NCBI RefSeq assembly: GCF_001713395.1
Contig: NZ_CP016450.1
Location: forward strand, 3,440,501-3,504,500
DNA from: Sinorhizobium sp. RAC02
GTDB taxonomy: Bacteria; Pseudomonadota; Alphaproteobacteria; Rhizobiales; Rhizobiaceae
Length of the DNA: 64,000 nucleotides
Direction of reading: 5' to 3'
Shown here one piece after another: positions 35,244 through 43,619 of the stretch. Numbering within the stretch: the first letter of the stretch is position 1; each line of letters opens with the position of its first letter. Made by a program: the position numbers and the translations under genes. The notes below the pieces were generated by a model. It was given only the letters and a program-made list of their open reading frames with translations. It was not told the DNA's origin and did not search any database.

Positions 35244-35813
35244 TCAGGCCGCTTCGTCCTGGGAGTCGTCTTCTTCGATGGCCTTGCCGCGCTTCGGACC
35301 CTTGCTCAGGTTGGTCTCGACGAGACGAACGGCTTCGGTTTCCGACATCTTGTTGACGGCTGCGATTTCGCGAGCCATGCGGTCGAGGGCGGCTTCATAG
35401 AGCTGACGCTCGGAATAGGACTGTTCCGGCTGGTTTTCGGCACGGTACAGATCGCGAACCACCTCGGCGATCGAGATCAGGTCGCCGGAATTGATCTTGG
35501 CATCATATTCCTGCGCGCGGCGCGACCACATGGTGCGCTTCACACGGGCCTTGCCCTGGACAACCTTCAGAGCGCGTTCGACGAAATCGGTCTCCGACAG
35601 CTTGCGCATGCCGATGGAAACGGCCTTGGCAACCGGCACCTTGAGACGCATCTTGTCCTTTTCGAAATCGATGACAAAAAGCTCAAGCTTCATGCCGGCG
35701 ACTTCCTGCTCGTCGATGGCGACGATCTGACCGACGCCGTGAGCGGGATAAACGATCGATTCACCGGTCTTGAAGCCATGGCGCGTGGAAGATTTCTTCT
35801 GCTGGGTCGTCAT
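35244..35813 (-). CDS. carD: CarD family transcriptional regulator
   Basis: A 189-residue RNA-polymerase-binding regulator. The N-terminal Tudor-like RNAP-interaction domain is FKTGESIVYPAHGVGQIVAIDEQEVAGMKLELFVIDFEKDKMRLKVPV; the C-terminal helical DNA-contacting domain includes KARVKRTMWSRRAQEYDAKINSGDLISIAEVVRDLYRAENQPEQSYSERQLYEAALDRMAREIAAV, with the conserved Trp. The tail is acidic (EEDDSQDEAA). CarD stabilises open complexes, notably at rRNA promoters. The start MTTQQKKSSTRHG is preferred; a TTG nine bases upstream sits nearer to an AGGGAG site. The neighbouring fdxA/S4/helicase genes are the usual rhizobial context. Confidence 0.95.
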   Translation of the reverse strand: MTTQQKKSSTRHGFKTGESIVYPAHGVGQIVAIDEQEVAGMKLELFVIDFEKDKMRLKVPVAKAVSIGMRKLSETDFVERALKVVQGKARVKRTMWSRRAQEYDAKINSGDLISIAEVVRDLYRAENQPEQSYSERQLYEAALDRMAREIAAVNKMSETEAVRLVETNLSKGPKRGKAIEEDDSQDEAA

Positions 35814-36285
35814 TCTGTTCAAATACTCCCTGTTACGCTCCCGGCGATGCCGGGTGGGTCCGGGGACCCGGGAAAGACGGGGGCACCCTGGGGGGTGTCA
35901 CCATTCTGGTCCGTCCGCCGACGCAAAAAGGTCCCCTAGCGACGCGATCACATGTGAGCAACCGAGGTTGCCTATGGGAGGTGAGCGACGTTGAGGGATC
36001 GTTTGCTTTCGTGGTGGTGTTCGGGCATGCGAAATGCCGCGATGTGGATCAGTATTCAGACCCTACCACAAAAAAGTGCCGAAATCAATAATTTGCTTCG
36101 CATGGGTCATCAAGCCTGCCCTATCGCTTTTTCGCGGGAGCATGCTTTTTTCCCCAGGTTCACTCGGCGGCTTGCGCGGGCCGGTGAGGTTTTGAAGGTC
36201 GGCGTCCGATGCGCTACCGCGCCAACCTGTTGTTTTCCCGCACTGTGTTGGGCGGCAGGCAAATTCGTTCCGGCGACCGGATGTC
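35814..36285. other. Gene-free gap between carD and fdxA with palindromes
   Basis: No coding region is apparent in these 472 nt. Near the carD start there is a G-rich hairpin (GGGTCC-GG-GGACCC, 35856-35869). Further upstream two perfect palindromes abut, TCACATGTGA (35948-35957) and GCAACC-GA-GGTTGC (35958-35971). The carD promoter must lie here, but I cannot assign it firmly. Confidence 0.4.
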
Positions 36286-36624
36286 TCAGTCGCCCTGGCC
36301 GGGGTTCGGCGAGAAGAACTGCTCGTACTTGCCCTCGACGCCGTCCATTTCCTTGGCTTCCGGCATGGCATCGCGCTTGACCGTGACGTTCGGCCAGATC
36401 GAGGCGAACTCGGTATTGATCTTCAACCACTTGTCGAGGCCTGGTTCGGTGTCCGGCTTGATCGCTTCCGCAGGACATTCGGGCTCGCAGACGCCGCAGT
36501 CGATGCACTCGTCGGGATGGATGACGAGAAAATTCTCACCCTCGTAGAAGCAGTCGACAGGGCAGACTTCGACGCAGTCCATGTATTTGCAGCGGATGCA
36601 GTTGTCGGTCACGACATACGTCAT
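36286..36624 (-). CDS. fdxA: Seven-iron ferredoxin FdxA
   Basis: A 112-residue ferredoxin with a [3Fe-4S] and a [4Fe-4S] cluster. Cysteine motifs are [18 protein letters not shown] and [16 protein letters not shown], the spacing typical of the Azotobacter FdI type. The C-terminal extension ([41 protein letters not shown]) is normal for alphaproteobacterial FdxA. It is a cytoplasmic single-electron carrier; partners are not evident from the neighbours. It lies downstream of the S4-domain gene on the same strand with a 183-nt gap, so it may have its own promoter. Confidence 0.97.
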   Translation of the reverse strand: MTYVVTDNCIRCKYMDCVEVCPVDCFYEGENFLVIHPDECIDCGVCEPECPAEAIKPDTEPGLDKWLKINTEFASIWPNVTVKRDAMPEAKEMDGVEGKYEQFFSPNPGQGD

Positions 36625-36807
36625 GAGTCACTCCAGAGTAGTCATAAGGCGGCGGAGCCGTCCGCCACCGCAGAACCTGTCACGTGATCGGCCTGCCGGA
36701 CGGGAATGCCGCGCACGCGCAGGCGGTCCGGAGGCTGAGGTAAAGGCTTTGGGGGCGCTTTGCAAGCGTAATACATGCGTCGCCGGGCGCATGCGAGGTA
36801 TAGAATT

Positions 36808-37227
36808 CTAATCCTCGTCTTTGCCGGAAAAACCATGCAGGCGGTCGGTTTCCCGGCGTTCCCGCTTGGTCGGGCGGCCGGCGCCGCGCTCGCGCGTTGC
36901 CTGGTCGTAGAGCGAGCGTTCCTCGCGCGGCGGCGGGGGCGGCGTCATGTCGCTGTAGAGGTGGCGGGCTTCCTCATAGGGGCCGCGGCGCTCGCCGGGC
37001 AGAAGCACCTTGACGATCATGTCGTGCCGATCGAGCGAGAGCGCGACGACATCGCCGGGACGCAGGGCATGGGAAGGCTGGCGGACCTTGATGCCGTTGA
37101 CGCTGACATCGCCGGCCTCGACGGATTTCGCGGCCAGCGAGCGCGACTTGCGCAGGCGCGCGAAGAACAGCCACTTGTCGATGCGCTGTCGCGCCTGACC
37201 TGCCGGCTGTTCTTCGTGTTGCGCCAT
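36808..37227 (-). CDS. S4-domain RNA-binding protein (Hsp15-like)
   Basis: A 139-residue protein with an N-terminal S4 domain, RQRIDKWLFFARLRKSRSLAAKSVEAGDVSVNGIKVRQPSHALRPGDVVAL, and a basic, Pro/Arg-rich tail (DMTPPPPPREERSLYDQATRERGAGRPTKRERRETDRLHGF). This resembles Hsp15 (HslR), which binds free 50S subunits carrying stalled nascent chains. It starts 3 nt after the helicase stop codon and is evidently in the same operon, an association that fits RNA metabolism. Confidence 0.9.
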   Translation of the reverse strand: MAQHEEQPAGQARQRIDKWLFFARLRKSRSLAAKSVEAGDVSVNGIKVRQPSHALRPGDVVALSLDRHDMIVKVLLPGERRGPYEEARHLYSDMTPPPPPREERSLYDQATRERGAGRPTKRERRETDRLHGFSGKDED

Positions 37228-37230
37228 CGC

Positions 37231-40200
37231 TTACTTCTTCATCTGCTCCTTGAGCGCTGCCAGCTTGGCGAAGGGTGAATCCGGGTCGATCGGCTTTTCC
37301 TTGCGGGGTGGCCGGGCCTCGAATTTCGCCTGCTGCGGCTTGGCCGCGCGATCGTTGCGCTCGCCGCGATCCGGGCGGTTGCCCCCCTGCGGCTTTCCGT
37401 CGCGGCCCTTGTTCTGGTCCGGACGGCCACGGCCGCCGTCGCGACGGTCGCCCTGGCGCTCGCCCCGCTCACCGGTCGGCTGGTTGCGATTGCGATCGCC
37501 GCCGCGGCGTTCGCCCTGGCCCTGGCGTTCGCCGTTGTTACGATCACCCTGACGCTCGCCGCCATGGCGATTGCCCTGGCGCTGGTTGTTGTCGTGGCGC
37601 GAGCCCGGACGCCAGAGCAGAACCGGCTTGACTTCGACCGGTTCGCCTTCGACGGCAGCGTCCGCTGCGACGGGCGTTTCTACGGCGGCCTCGGGCTCGG
37701 CAGCCGGCGCCTGCTCGGCCGTCGCGGCTGCAGCCGGTGCTTCGCTGTCGGCATCCGACGCGTCGGCGTCGTGTTCGTCCGTCGTCTCGCTGGTTGCTTC
37801 AGCCGTTTCGGCGGTCGCATCTGCCGGTTCGGCGGCAGCAACAGCTGCGGGCGCCTGCGCGGCGAGGAAGGCGGCGGCCTCCTCGGGCTTCACGCTGTCG
37901 GCACGATAGCCGAGACCCTTCAGGATCTCTTCCATATCGTCCGGCGTGGCGCCCAGGATGGACAGCATGGCGGTCGTCGCCGTGAAGCGGCGGCCATCAT
38001 AGGCGCCTTCCGGACGCGGCGTGCCCGGCTTCCACTGCAGCAGCGGGCGGATGAGATCGGCGAGGCGCTCGAGAATGTCGATGCGCACGGCGCGCTTGCC
38101 GAGGAAGCGGAAGCCGGCGAGCTTGTAGAAGGCGCGCTCATAGGTCGGATCGGTGACAACAGAGGTGCGGCCGGCGGCCAGCACCGGAATGAGGTCGCCG
38201 TAACCCGGCTTGTCGATGCCGTCGTTCTTCAGCGCCCAGAGCAGGGTGATGAGTTCGGCCGGCGCCGGCTTCAGGAGGGCCGGCATGAAGATGTGGTAGG
38301 CGCCGAAGCGGATGCCGTGCTTGCGCATGGAGGCGCGGGCATCCTGGTCGAGCGCTTTCACATCATCCGCAACGTCGCGACGGAACAGCACGCCGAGATT
38401 TTCGACGAGCTGGAAGGCGAGGCCCTTGGCGAGGCCCTGAAGGTCTTCCGCGCGCGAAAGATCGTCGAGCGGCTTCAGCACGGTCGCGATGTGATGGTTG
38501 ACGTAGCGCTCGATGCGGGCGGCGACGTGGTCACGCGCATTGCCGGTCAACTGCTCGTCGGAGAGCAGGATGACGCGCGGACGCATGATATGGTCGGAGG
38601 GGGCGAGACGCGCGACGGGATCGCCGAGCCAGCGCACCGTGCCATCGGAACCGAGCGCGAGGTCGGCATTGCCAGCGGCATGCAGGCGCGCGGCACGAGC
38701 CTCGAACTCCAGCGCAAGCGCCTTATGCGCGGCAGCCTGTACGGCCTTCGCATCGGGTCCTTCCGTTCCGGAGACGAGCGTGAACCGGAAACCGGCCAAC
38801 TGCCCGACATGATGTCCTTCTACGAAGACATCGCCATTCACACTGATTTCAGCTTCCAACATCGCATTCTCTCTCAGGCGCTTCATGAGCACAGATGTCC
38901 TGCGATCAACAAAGCGTTTCGTCAACCGTTCATGTAGCGCATCGGACAATCGGTCTTCGATTTCCCGCGTCTTTTCCTGCCAGTGTGTCGGATCGGCAAG
39001 CCATCCGGGCCGATTCGACACATAGGTCCACGTCCGTATCTGCGCGATTCGCGCCGAAAGCGTGTCGATTTCACCGTCGGTTCTGTCGGCCCGCCGGACC
39101 TGATCCGCCATGAAATCTTCGTTAACCGTACCGCGCTTTACGAGGTCCGCATAGAGCGTCGAAATCAGGTCGGCGTGCTGGGCGGGGGTGATGCGGCGGT
39201 AGTCGGGAAGCGCGCAGGCCTCCCACAGTTTCTGCACGCGCTCCGGCGTCGTCGCGAGGTCGCGGACATCCGGATAGCGCGAAAGATGTTCGAGCGCCTG
39301 CTGGTCGACGGCCGGCAGCGCCCGCGTCAGGCCGGCGATCGGCGGTGCTGCGTCGAGCGATTTGCGCAGCGTCACGAGCGACGAATAGTCGAAGCGCGTG
39401 GTGCGCCATTGCAGCACTTTGACGGGATCGAACTGGTGCGTCTCGATGCGCTTGACCAGTTCGTCGTCGAAGGGATCGACCCGGCTCGTGATGCCGAAGG
39501 TGCCGTCCCGCAGGTGCCGGCCGGCGCGGCCGGCGATCTGGGCGAGTTCGGCGGGGTTCAGATTGCGGAACTGGTAGCCGTCGAATTTCCGGTCCTGCGC
39601 GAAGGCGACATGGTCGACGTCGAGATTGAGCCCCATGCCGATGGCGTCGGTGGCGACGAGATACTCGACGTCGCCTTCCTGATAGAGCGCGACCTGGGCG
39701 TTGCGGGTGCGCGGGCTCAGCGCGCCGAGCACCACCGCCGCCCCGCCGCGCTGGCGGCGGATCAGCTCGGCGATCGCATAGACCTCGTCGGCGGAAAACG
39801 CGACGATGGCGGTGCGCTGCGGCAGGCGGGTGATTTTCTTCGAGCCGGCATAAAAGAGCTGGGAGAGGCGCGGCCGTTCGATGACGTGGATGCCGGGCAG
39901 CAACTGCTCGAGGATCGGCTTCATGGTGGCCGCACCAAGCAGCAGCGTCTCGTCGCGGCCCCTCAAGTGCAGCACGCGGTCGGTGAAGATGTGGCCGCGC
40001 TCGAGATCGCCAGCGAGCTGCACCTCGTCGATGGCGACGAAGGAGGCGCGCGTCTCGCGCGGCATGGCCTCCACCGTGCAGACCGAAAAGCGCGCCATAT
40101 GCGGCGTGATCTTCTCCTCGCCGGTGACGAGCGCCACATTGTGCTGCCCGACCTTCTCGACCACACGCGTATAGACCTCGCGCGCCAGGAGGCGCAGAGG

Positions 40201-40350
40201 CAGGCCGATAATGCCCGTCTCGTGTGCCACCATGCGCTCGATTGCGTAGTGGGTCTTGCCCGTATTGGTCGGGCCGAGCACCGCGGTGACCCCGCGGCCG
40301 CTCAAGATCATGGGTGCTTGCGACAAGTCACATACCGGTTGTTTCAACAT
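37231..40350 (-). CDS. SUV3-like DEAD/DEAH-box RNA helicase
   Basis: A ~1039-residue helicase related to mitochondrial SUV3. Walker A is GPTNTGKT in ILSGRGVTAVLGPTNTGKTHYAIERM, the DEAD-like box is DEVQ (VAIDEVQLAGDLERGHIFTDRVLHLRGRDETLLLGAATM), and the C-domain has YLVATDAIGMGLNLDVDHVAFAQDRKFDGYQFRNLNPAELAQIAGRAGRH. A long helical middle follows. The C-terminal ~230 residues are Ala/Glu-rich and then Arg/Gly/Asn-rich (GERQGDRNNGERQGQGERRGG), a disordered RGG-like RNA-binding tail. The start at 40350 (MLKQPVCDLSQ) or 40311 (MILSGRG) is uncertain. It is the promoter-proximal gene ahead of the S4 protein. Confidence 0.9.
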   Translation of the reverse strand: MLKQPVCDLSQAPMILSGRGVTAVLGPTNTGKTHYAIERMVAHETGIIGLPLRLLAREVYTRVVEKVGQHNVALVTGEEKITPHMARFSVCTVEAMPRETRASFVAIDEVQLAGDLERGHIFTDRVLHLRGRDETLLLGAATMKPILEQLLPGIHVIERPRLSQLFYAGSKKITRLPQRTAIVAFSADEVYAIAELIRRQRGGAAVVLGALSPRTRNAQVALYQEGDVEYLVATDAIGMGLNLDVDHVAFAQDRKFDGYQFRNLNPAELAQIAGRAGRHLRDGTFGITSRVDPFDDELVKRIETHQFDPVKVLQWRTTRFDYSSLVTLRKSLDAAPPIAGLTRALPAVDQQALEHLSRYPDVRDLATTPERVQKLWEACALPDYRRITPAQHADLISTLYADLVKRGTVNEDFMADQVRRADRTDGEIDTLSARIAQIRTWTYVSNRPGWLADPTHWQEKTREIEDRLSDALHERLTKRFVDRRTSVLMKRLRENAMLEAEISVNGDVFVEGHHVGQLAGFRFTLVSGTEGPDAKAVQAAAHKALALEFEARAARLHAAGNADLALGSDGTVRWLGDPVARLAPSDHIMRPRVILLSDEQLTGNARDHVAARIERYVNHHIATVLKPLDDLSRAEDLQGLAKGLAFQLVENLGVLFRRDVADDVKALDQDARASMRKHGIRFGAYHIFMPALLKPAPAELITLLWALKNDGIDKPGYGDLIPVLAAGRTSVVTDPTYERAFYKLAGFRFLGKRAVRIDILERLADLIRPLLQWKPGTPRPEGAYDGRRFTATTAMLSILGATPDDMEEILKGLGYRADSVKPEEAAAFLAAQAPAAVAAAEPADATAETAEATSETTDEHDADASDADSEAPAAAATAEQAPAAEPEAAVETPVAADAAVEGEPVEVKPVLLWRPGSRHDNNQRQGNRHGGERQGDRNNGERQGQGERRGGDRNRNQPTGERGERQGDRRDGGRGRPDQNKGRDGKPQGGNRPDRGERNDRAAKPQQAKFEARPPRKEKPIDPDSPFAKLAALKEQMKK

Positions 40351-40611
40351 CAGCCGGACGCATCCGGCAGGCAACAGATGCCCATCGGGGGCCGCGATGG
40401 CAAGGGGGAAGGCGAAACTGCGTGTTTTTCCGGGTCGTTTGCCGGCTTATGGAACGGGAGCGGAACGAAACGGCGACGAATCGCTGACTCGGGTGGATTC
40501 AGGGTTTGTTCACCACAAGGGGTGGACGGGATTGGTGCGGTGGGGGCGAAATGTTGAATCGGATCAATGGATTTGGCGCTTGGTTTTGGCGATCGTAGAG
40601 ACGCACCGATC

Positions 40612-41322
40612 TTAATAGCGGAGGTGCCGATCAATGAACCTAACGATTGCGATTCCTTGGCGATTGGCCATATGCTCCGCCGTCTCATCTCCTGACCAAA
40701 CCGTCCAGTGGGCAAGGAGATGATCGTCGAGAACCACTGCCGCCGAGCAGAACTTTGACGAAGGGTCGCGATCACATACCGTTTGCACCAAACCCGCTTT
40801 TGTCAGTTGCATAGAGACTATCTGATCAAAAACCCGCTCACGCCCGACAGTGGTATGAGATTTCAGCATGCTGATCTCGCGGATATCCATTAGCTCGAAG
40901 CTTCCTGGAAGATCAGCGAGTTCCTCTGATCTTAATCCGGTGCAAAGCTGCCTTGCCCACATGCGACTTAGCAACGGGCAGATTTTCCGCGAGATCGACA
41001 TCTCGTTGTAGGAGCCATAAAGGGCAATAGACATCCGTAATGAACGCGCTGAAACTGGTCTTTCGGGATCATTTGCTTGTTTTACAAGTTGCTTTCTCGC
41101 GTCGTCCGAAGACGAAGCCTTATCAAAAGCTGCTTGAAAATTAGCGTCCCGAACAGAAGCGCCGCTAAGCGCTACGAAGGGTAAAACAACCGTCTCATCG
41201 GCGATCGAAAAGTGTGCGTCCCTCGATAGAAAATCGACATCCGGTATCGGCGGATTTTGGTTGTCACAGGAAGTCGAAAAGAAAAAGACCGCCAACAAGA
41301 GGCCAATGACCCTGCAATCCAT
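40612..41322 (-). CDS. Orphan lipoprotein
   Basis: A 236-residue predicted lipoprotein of unknown function. A hydrophobic leader (MDCRVIGLLLAVFFF) ends in STSC, a lipobox-like site, with Cys near position 19, followed by DNQNPPIPDVDFLSR. The mature chain contains four further cysteines (CPLLSRMWARQLC, TVCDRDPSSKFC), which may form disulfides. No domain is recognisable. The ATG at 41322 is preferred over an upstream TTG. GC content is visibly lower than in the flanking genes and no partner is adjacent, so acquisition by transfer is likely. Confidence 0.65.
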   Translation of the reverse strand: MDCRVIGLLLAVFFFSTSCDNQNPPIPDVDFLSRDAHFSIADETVVLPFVALSGASVRDANFQAAFDKASSSDDARKQLVKQANDPERPVSARSLRMSIALYGSYNEMSISRKICPLLSRMWARQLCTGLRSEELADLPGSFELMDIREISMLKSHTTVGRERVFDQIVSMQLTKAGLVQTVCDRDPSSKFCSAAVVLDDHLLAHWTVWSGDETAEHMANRQGIAIVRFIDRHLRY

Positions 41323-41573
41323 GTGTATTCGTTTCCGCAAAATAATCCAAAAAACGACTTACGATGCCCGCCTACCCCGGCTCATCCGTTCTGGTGTCCG
41401 CTTGCGCGGATTGAAGTCAACCATCTAGGAAATATTAAACTGTTGAATGTTTTGAAGAGCGGTTACCCTCGTCGAGGCAAACGGAAAGCACGGCCTGTCG
41501 TTGGATTGCTTCGGCTATTTCAATGTGAGGCGGTGTATGGTCGCCAGCGTGGCGGACAACATAAGAGGAAGCG

Positions 41574-41894
41574 GTGAAAAACGTCTTGTTTGTGTGCAGC
41601 CAGAACAAGCTTCGCAGTCCGACGGCCGAGCAGGTGTTCGCGAGCTGGCCGAATATCGAAACCGCGTCGGCCGGCACGAACAATGATGCGGAGAATCCGC
41701 TTTCGGCAGAGCAGATTGAATGGGCCGATATCGTCTTCGTGATGGAGAAAGCGCACCGCAACAAGGTGCAGGGCAAATACCGCGCCGCGCTCAAGGGTAA
41801 ACGGCTGATCTGCCTGCACATTCCGGACGACTACGACTTCATGGATCCCGCCCTCATTCGGCTATTGGAGGCCAAAGTCCCTCGGCACTTTTAG
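41574..41894 (+). CDS. Short low-molecular-weight protein tyrosine phosphatase-like protein
   Basis: A 106-residue protein of the LMW-PTP fold. The P-loop is VLFVCSQNKLRSPTAEQVF, a C-x5-R-S signature with intact Cys and Arg, followed by ASAGT. The C-terminal acidic loop has HIPDDYDFMDPALI, which could supply the general acid (DDYDF). It is shorter than classical ~150-residue LMW-PTPs but typical of a compact bacterial subgroup annotated as protein tyrosine phosphatase. It stands alone in the low-GC islet; its substrate is unknown. Confidence 0.85.
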   Translation: MKNVLFVCSQNKLRSPTAEQVFASWPNIETASAGTNNDAENPLSAEQIEWADIVFVMEKAHRNKVQGKYRAALKGKRLICLHIPDDYDFMDPALIRLLEAKVPRHF

Positions 41895-41963
41895 CCTCCG
41901 TGCGGCAACAGCGGGCCTTGCCTTTCAATGCCCAAGGCATGTGGCGCTACGATAAACGACCGA

Positions 41964-42152
41964 CTACGGCTCGAAAATCTGCTCGATCGGCAAACCGAAG
42001 ACGCCGGCTATCAGGAAAGCCAGCGGAAGGCTCGGATCGTAGCGCTCGTTCTCGATCGCATTGACCGTCTGCCGCGAGACGTCGAGGCGGGCGGCCAGTT
42101 CACCCTGAGACCAGCCCCGGTCGCTGCGCAGCTGCCTGATCCGGTTTTTCAT
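41964..42152 (-). CDS. XRE-family transcriptional regulator, minimal HTH
   Basis: A 62-residue Cro/C1-type helix-turn-helix: MKNRIRQLRSDRGWSQGELAARLDVSRQTVNAIENERYDPSLPLAFLIAGVFGLPIEQIFEP. It belongs to the YozG/PlcR-like compact group that often accompanies a small membrane protein. The start ATG overlaps the stop of the upstream membrane-protein gene as ATGA, so the pair is translationally coupled. Two matching 18-bp operators flank the promoter of the pair (42531-42548 and 42568-42585), which points to tight autoregulation. Confidence 0.93.
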   Translation of the reverse strand: MKNRIRQLRSDRGWSQGELAARLDVSRQTVNAIENERYDPSLPLAFLIAGVFGLPIEQIFEP

Positions 42153-42520
42153 CGGAACCGGCGATGGCTGATCAGGCCGCCGATGATCCACAAGATTGCC
42201 ATCAGCGGCCAGACGACGAACATCGAGAGTTTCGGGTAGCCCGCATTCTCCAGAAAGCCGTAGCTGAATGAAATCAGCGCGGTTCCGCCGAAGGCCAGGG
42301 ACAGGGCCTCCAGCTGGATCTGCCGCTGCAGTTCATCGATGCGGCGGATCTGCCGCATGATAGACACGGCAACGGCAAGCGCCGGCACCATGGGCGCGAG
42401 CGACAGGGCCGTTTTCCAAAAGCCTTCCAGCTGATTGACGAAAAGGACGGAGATGCTGAGAACGACCGCATAGGCAGCCATGCCCGCGCCAAACTCCACG
42501 ATGTAACGATACCGCTTCAT
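42149..42520 (-). CDS. Small membrane protein partnered with the XRE regulator
   Basis: A 123-residue integral membrane protein with four hydrophobic segments (for example FGAGMAAYAVVLSISVLFV, LSLAPMVPALAVAVSIM, LSLAFGGTALISFSYGFLENAGY and MFVVWPLMAILWIIGGLIS). The loop RQIRRIDELQRQIQLEAL between segments 2 and 3 is conserved in proteins found beside compact XRE genes. It is translated first and coupled to the regulator by a 4-bp overlap. The starting ATG is 42518-42520. Its role, perhaps sensing or modulating the regulator, is unproven. Confidence 0.85.
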   Translation of the reverse strand: MKRYRYIVEFGAGMAAYAVVLSISVLFVNQLEGFWKTALSLAPMVPALAVAVSIMRQIRRIDELQRQIQLEALSLAFGGTALISFSYGFLENAGYPKLSMFVVWPLMAILWIIGGLISHRRFR

Positions 42521-42530
42521 GATTATCTCC

Positions 42531-42548
42531 TGTAAAGTTTGCTTTACA
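42531..42548. promoter_or_regulatory. XRE operator O1
   Basis: TGTAAAGTTTGCTTTACA is a perfect palindrome (7-bp arms, 4-bp centre). It overlaps the -10 hexamer of the promoter at 42545-42573 and ends 11 bp before the membrane-protein start codon. Confidence 0.7.
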
Positions 42549-42573
42549 TAGATATGGATAGTTGGCGTGTCAA
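42545..42573 (-). promoter_or_regulatory. Sigma-70 promoter of the membrane protein/XRE pair
   Basis: Minus-strand -35 TTGACA (42568-42573) and -10 TATGTA (42545-42550) are spaced by 17 bp. The -35 lies inside operator O2 and the -10 partly inside operator O1. Confidence 0.65.
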
Positions 42574-42585
42574 GCATGCTTTACA
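42568..42585. promoter_or_regulatory. XRE operator O2
   Basis: TGTCAAGCATGCTTTACA matches O1 in both arms with one mismatch (C for A), its centre lying 37 bp from that of O1. The single deviation creates the consensus -35 TTGACA on the minus strand. Confidence 0.65.
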
Positions 42586-42627
42586 TGTCTTCGCGGGAGG
42601 AGCCGCGACAGGGTCGATTTACCGGCC

Positions 42628-42735
42628 TCACGCTGACAAAAGCGCCTCGATGGTCGTTGCGGGTTTACGCAGGACGTGCGGCAGCAGCGCGTCGTCAGCC
42701 GCGAACTCCCCCGCGCGACTGGCGCGTTTAAGAGC
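42628..42735 (-). pseudogene. Possible C-terminal remnant of a NAD(P)-binding oxidoreductase
   Basis: One minus-strand frame reads RASRAGEFAADDALLPHVLR then KPATTIEALLSA-stop, the type of ending found in NmrA/SDR-like proteins. Nothing upstream continues the gene, so it looks like debris. The assignment is weak. Confidence 0.25.
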
Positions 42736-42823
42736 GTGACATTGGCCTCTCGGCCTTCAATCGCGACGTCGTTGTTAATGGTATAGCCCGGCGGGCGGCG
42801 GCAGTGAGCGCAACACTCAGGCC

Positions 42824-42931
42824 ATGACATCAGAGGTGCAGGCCGCGCTTGAGCACATCACTGTATTGCCGCCCGGCGAGCGTCATCTCATGCAGGATTT
42901 TTCGACTCGGATCGCGCTGGCGGAAATGTAG
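42824..42931 (+). CDS. Short ORF, probable gene remnant
   Basis: A 35-codon frame starting MTSEVQAALEHITVLPPGER and ending with TAG. It has no evident ribosome site and no recognised family. It shares the disturbed 42.6-42.95 kb stretch with another fragment and is likelier a remnant than a functional gene. Confidence 0.2.
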   Translation: MTSEVQAALEHITVLPPGERHLMQDFSTRIALAEM

Positions 42932-42955
42932 CCCTGACGCTTTCTTCGAGGACCG

Positions 42956-43537
42956 TCAAACCGGATGGTCGTGCAGGTCCGCGCCGTCCCAGCTTCCGCC
43001 CGATTCGTAGAGCGGGAAGACCTCTTCGGTGACATAGGGGCCGCCGCCGACTGATTCCTTGGAGGACATCAGCACGAAGCGGTTCACGGTGAAGGTGTTG
43101 GTGTAGAAGTTGCCGCGGCCGGAGAGGTAGTGGGCGACGTCTTCGGGGCGGGCGTTGCGCAGGCGCGCGAGGGTGACGTGGGGGGTGAATTTGCGCGGGT
43201 CGGCGGGCAGGCCGAGGCGCTGGCAGATGCGCTCGATTTCCGCCTGGAGGGCGTACATTTCCGGGGCCTGGGTGACGCCGGCGAAGACGGAATGGGGTTT
43301 CTTCGAGCCGAAGGAGCCGATGCCGGACAGGCCCAGCTGGAATTCAGGGCGCTCGATGCGGTCGAGCTTGTCGACCACCTCGTCGGCGGTGCGGCCGTCG
43401 ATATCGCCGATGAAGCGTAAGGTGATGTGAAAGTTCTCGACGTCTATCCAGCGGGCTCCGGGGAGGCCACCTCTCAGTAACGAGAGGCTCATGGCCGCGT
43501 TGCGCGGCACTTCGAGGGCGATGAAAAGTCTCGGCAT
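42956..43537 (-). CDS. thpR: RNA 2',3'-cyclic phosphodiesterase (ThpR)
   Basis: A 193-residue enzyme of the 2H phosphoesterase superfamily (formerly 2'-5' RNA ligase LigT). Both catalytic H-x-T/S-x motifs are visible: VENFHITLRFIGDI and KFTPHVTLARL. The N-terminus MPRLFIALEVPRNAAM and the strand FVLMSSKES near the end are characteristic. It hydrolyses 2',3'-cyclic phosphates on RNA ends in the cytoplasm. Length is normal. It is separated from the esterase gene by about 80 bp on the same strand. Confidence 0.93.
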   Translation of the reverse strand: MPRLFIALEVPRNAAMSLSLLRGGLPGARWIDVENFHITLRFIGDIDGRTADEVVDKLDRIERPEFQLGLSGIGSFGSKKPHSVFAGVTQAPEMYALQAEIERICQRLGLPADPRKFTPHVTLARLRNARPEDVAHYLSGRGNFYTNTFTVNRFVLMSSKESVGGGPYVTEEVFPLYESGGSWDGADLHDHPV

Positions 43538-43619
43538 GGCGACCTCTCCACACTGGAATGTGCTGTCAGCGAATCACGCAACCGCTTTTTGCGCAACCCT
43601 TATTTCGCACCCGCGAAAA

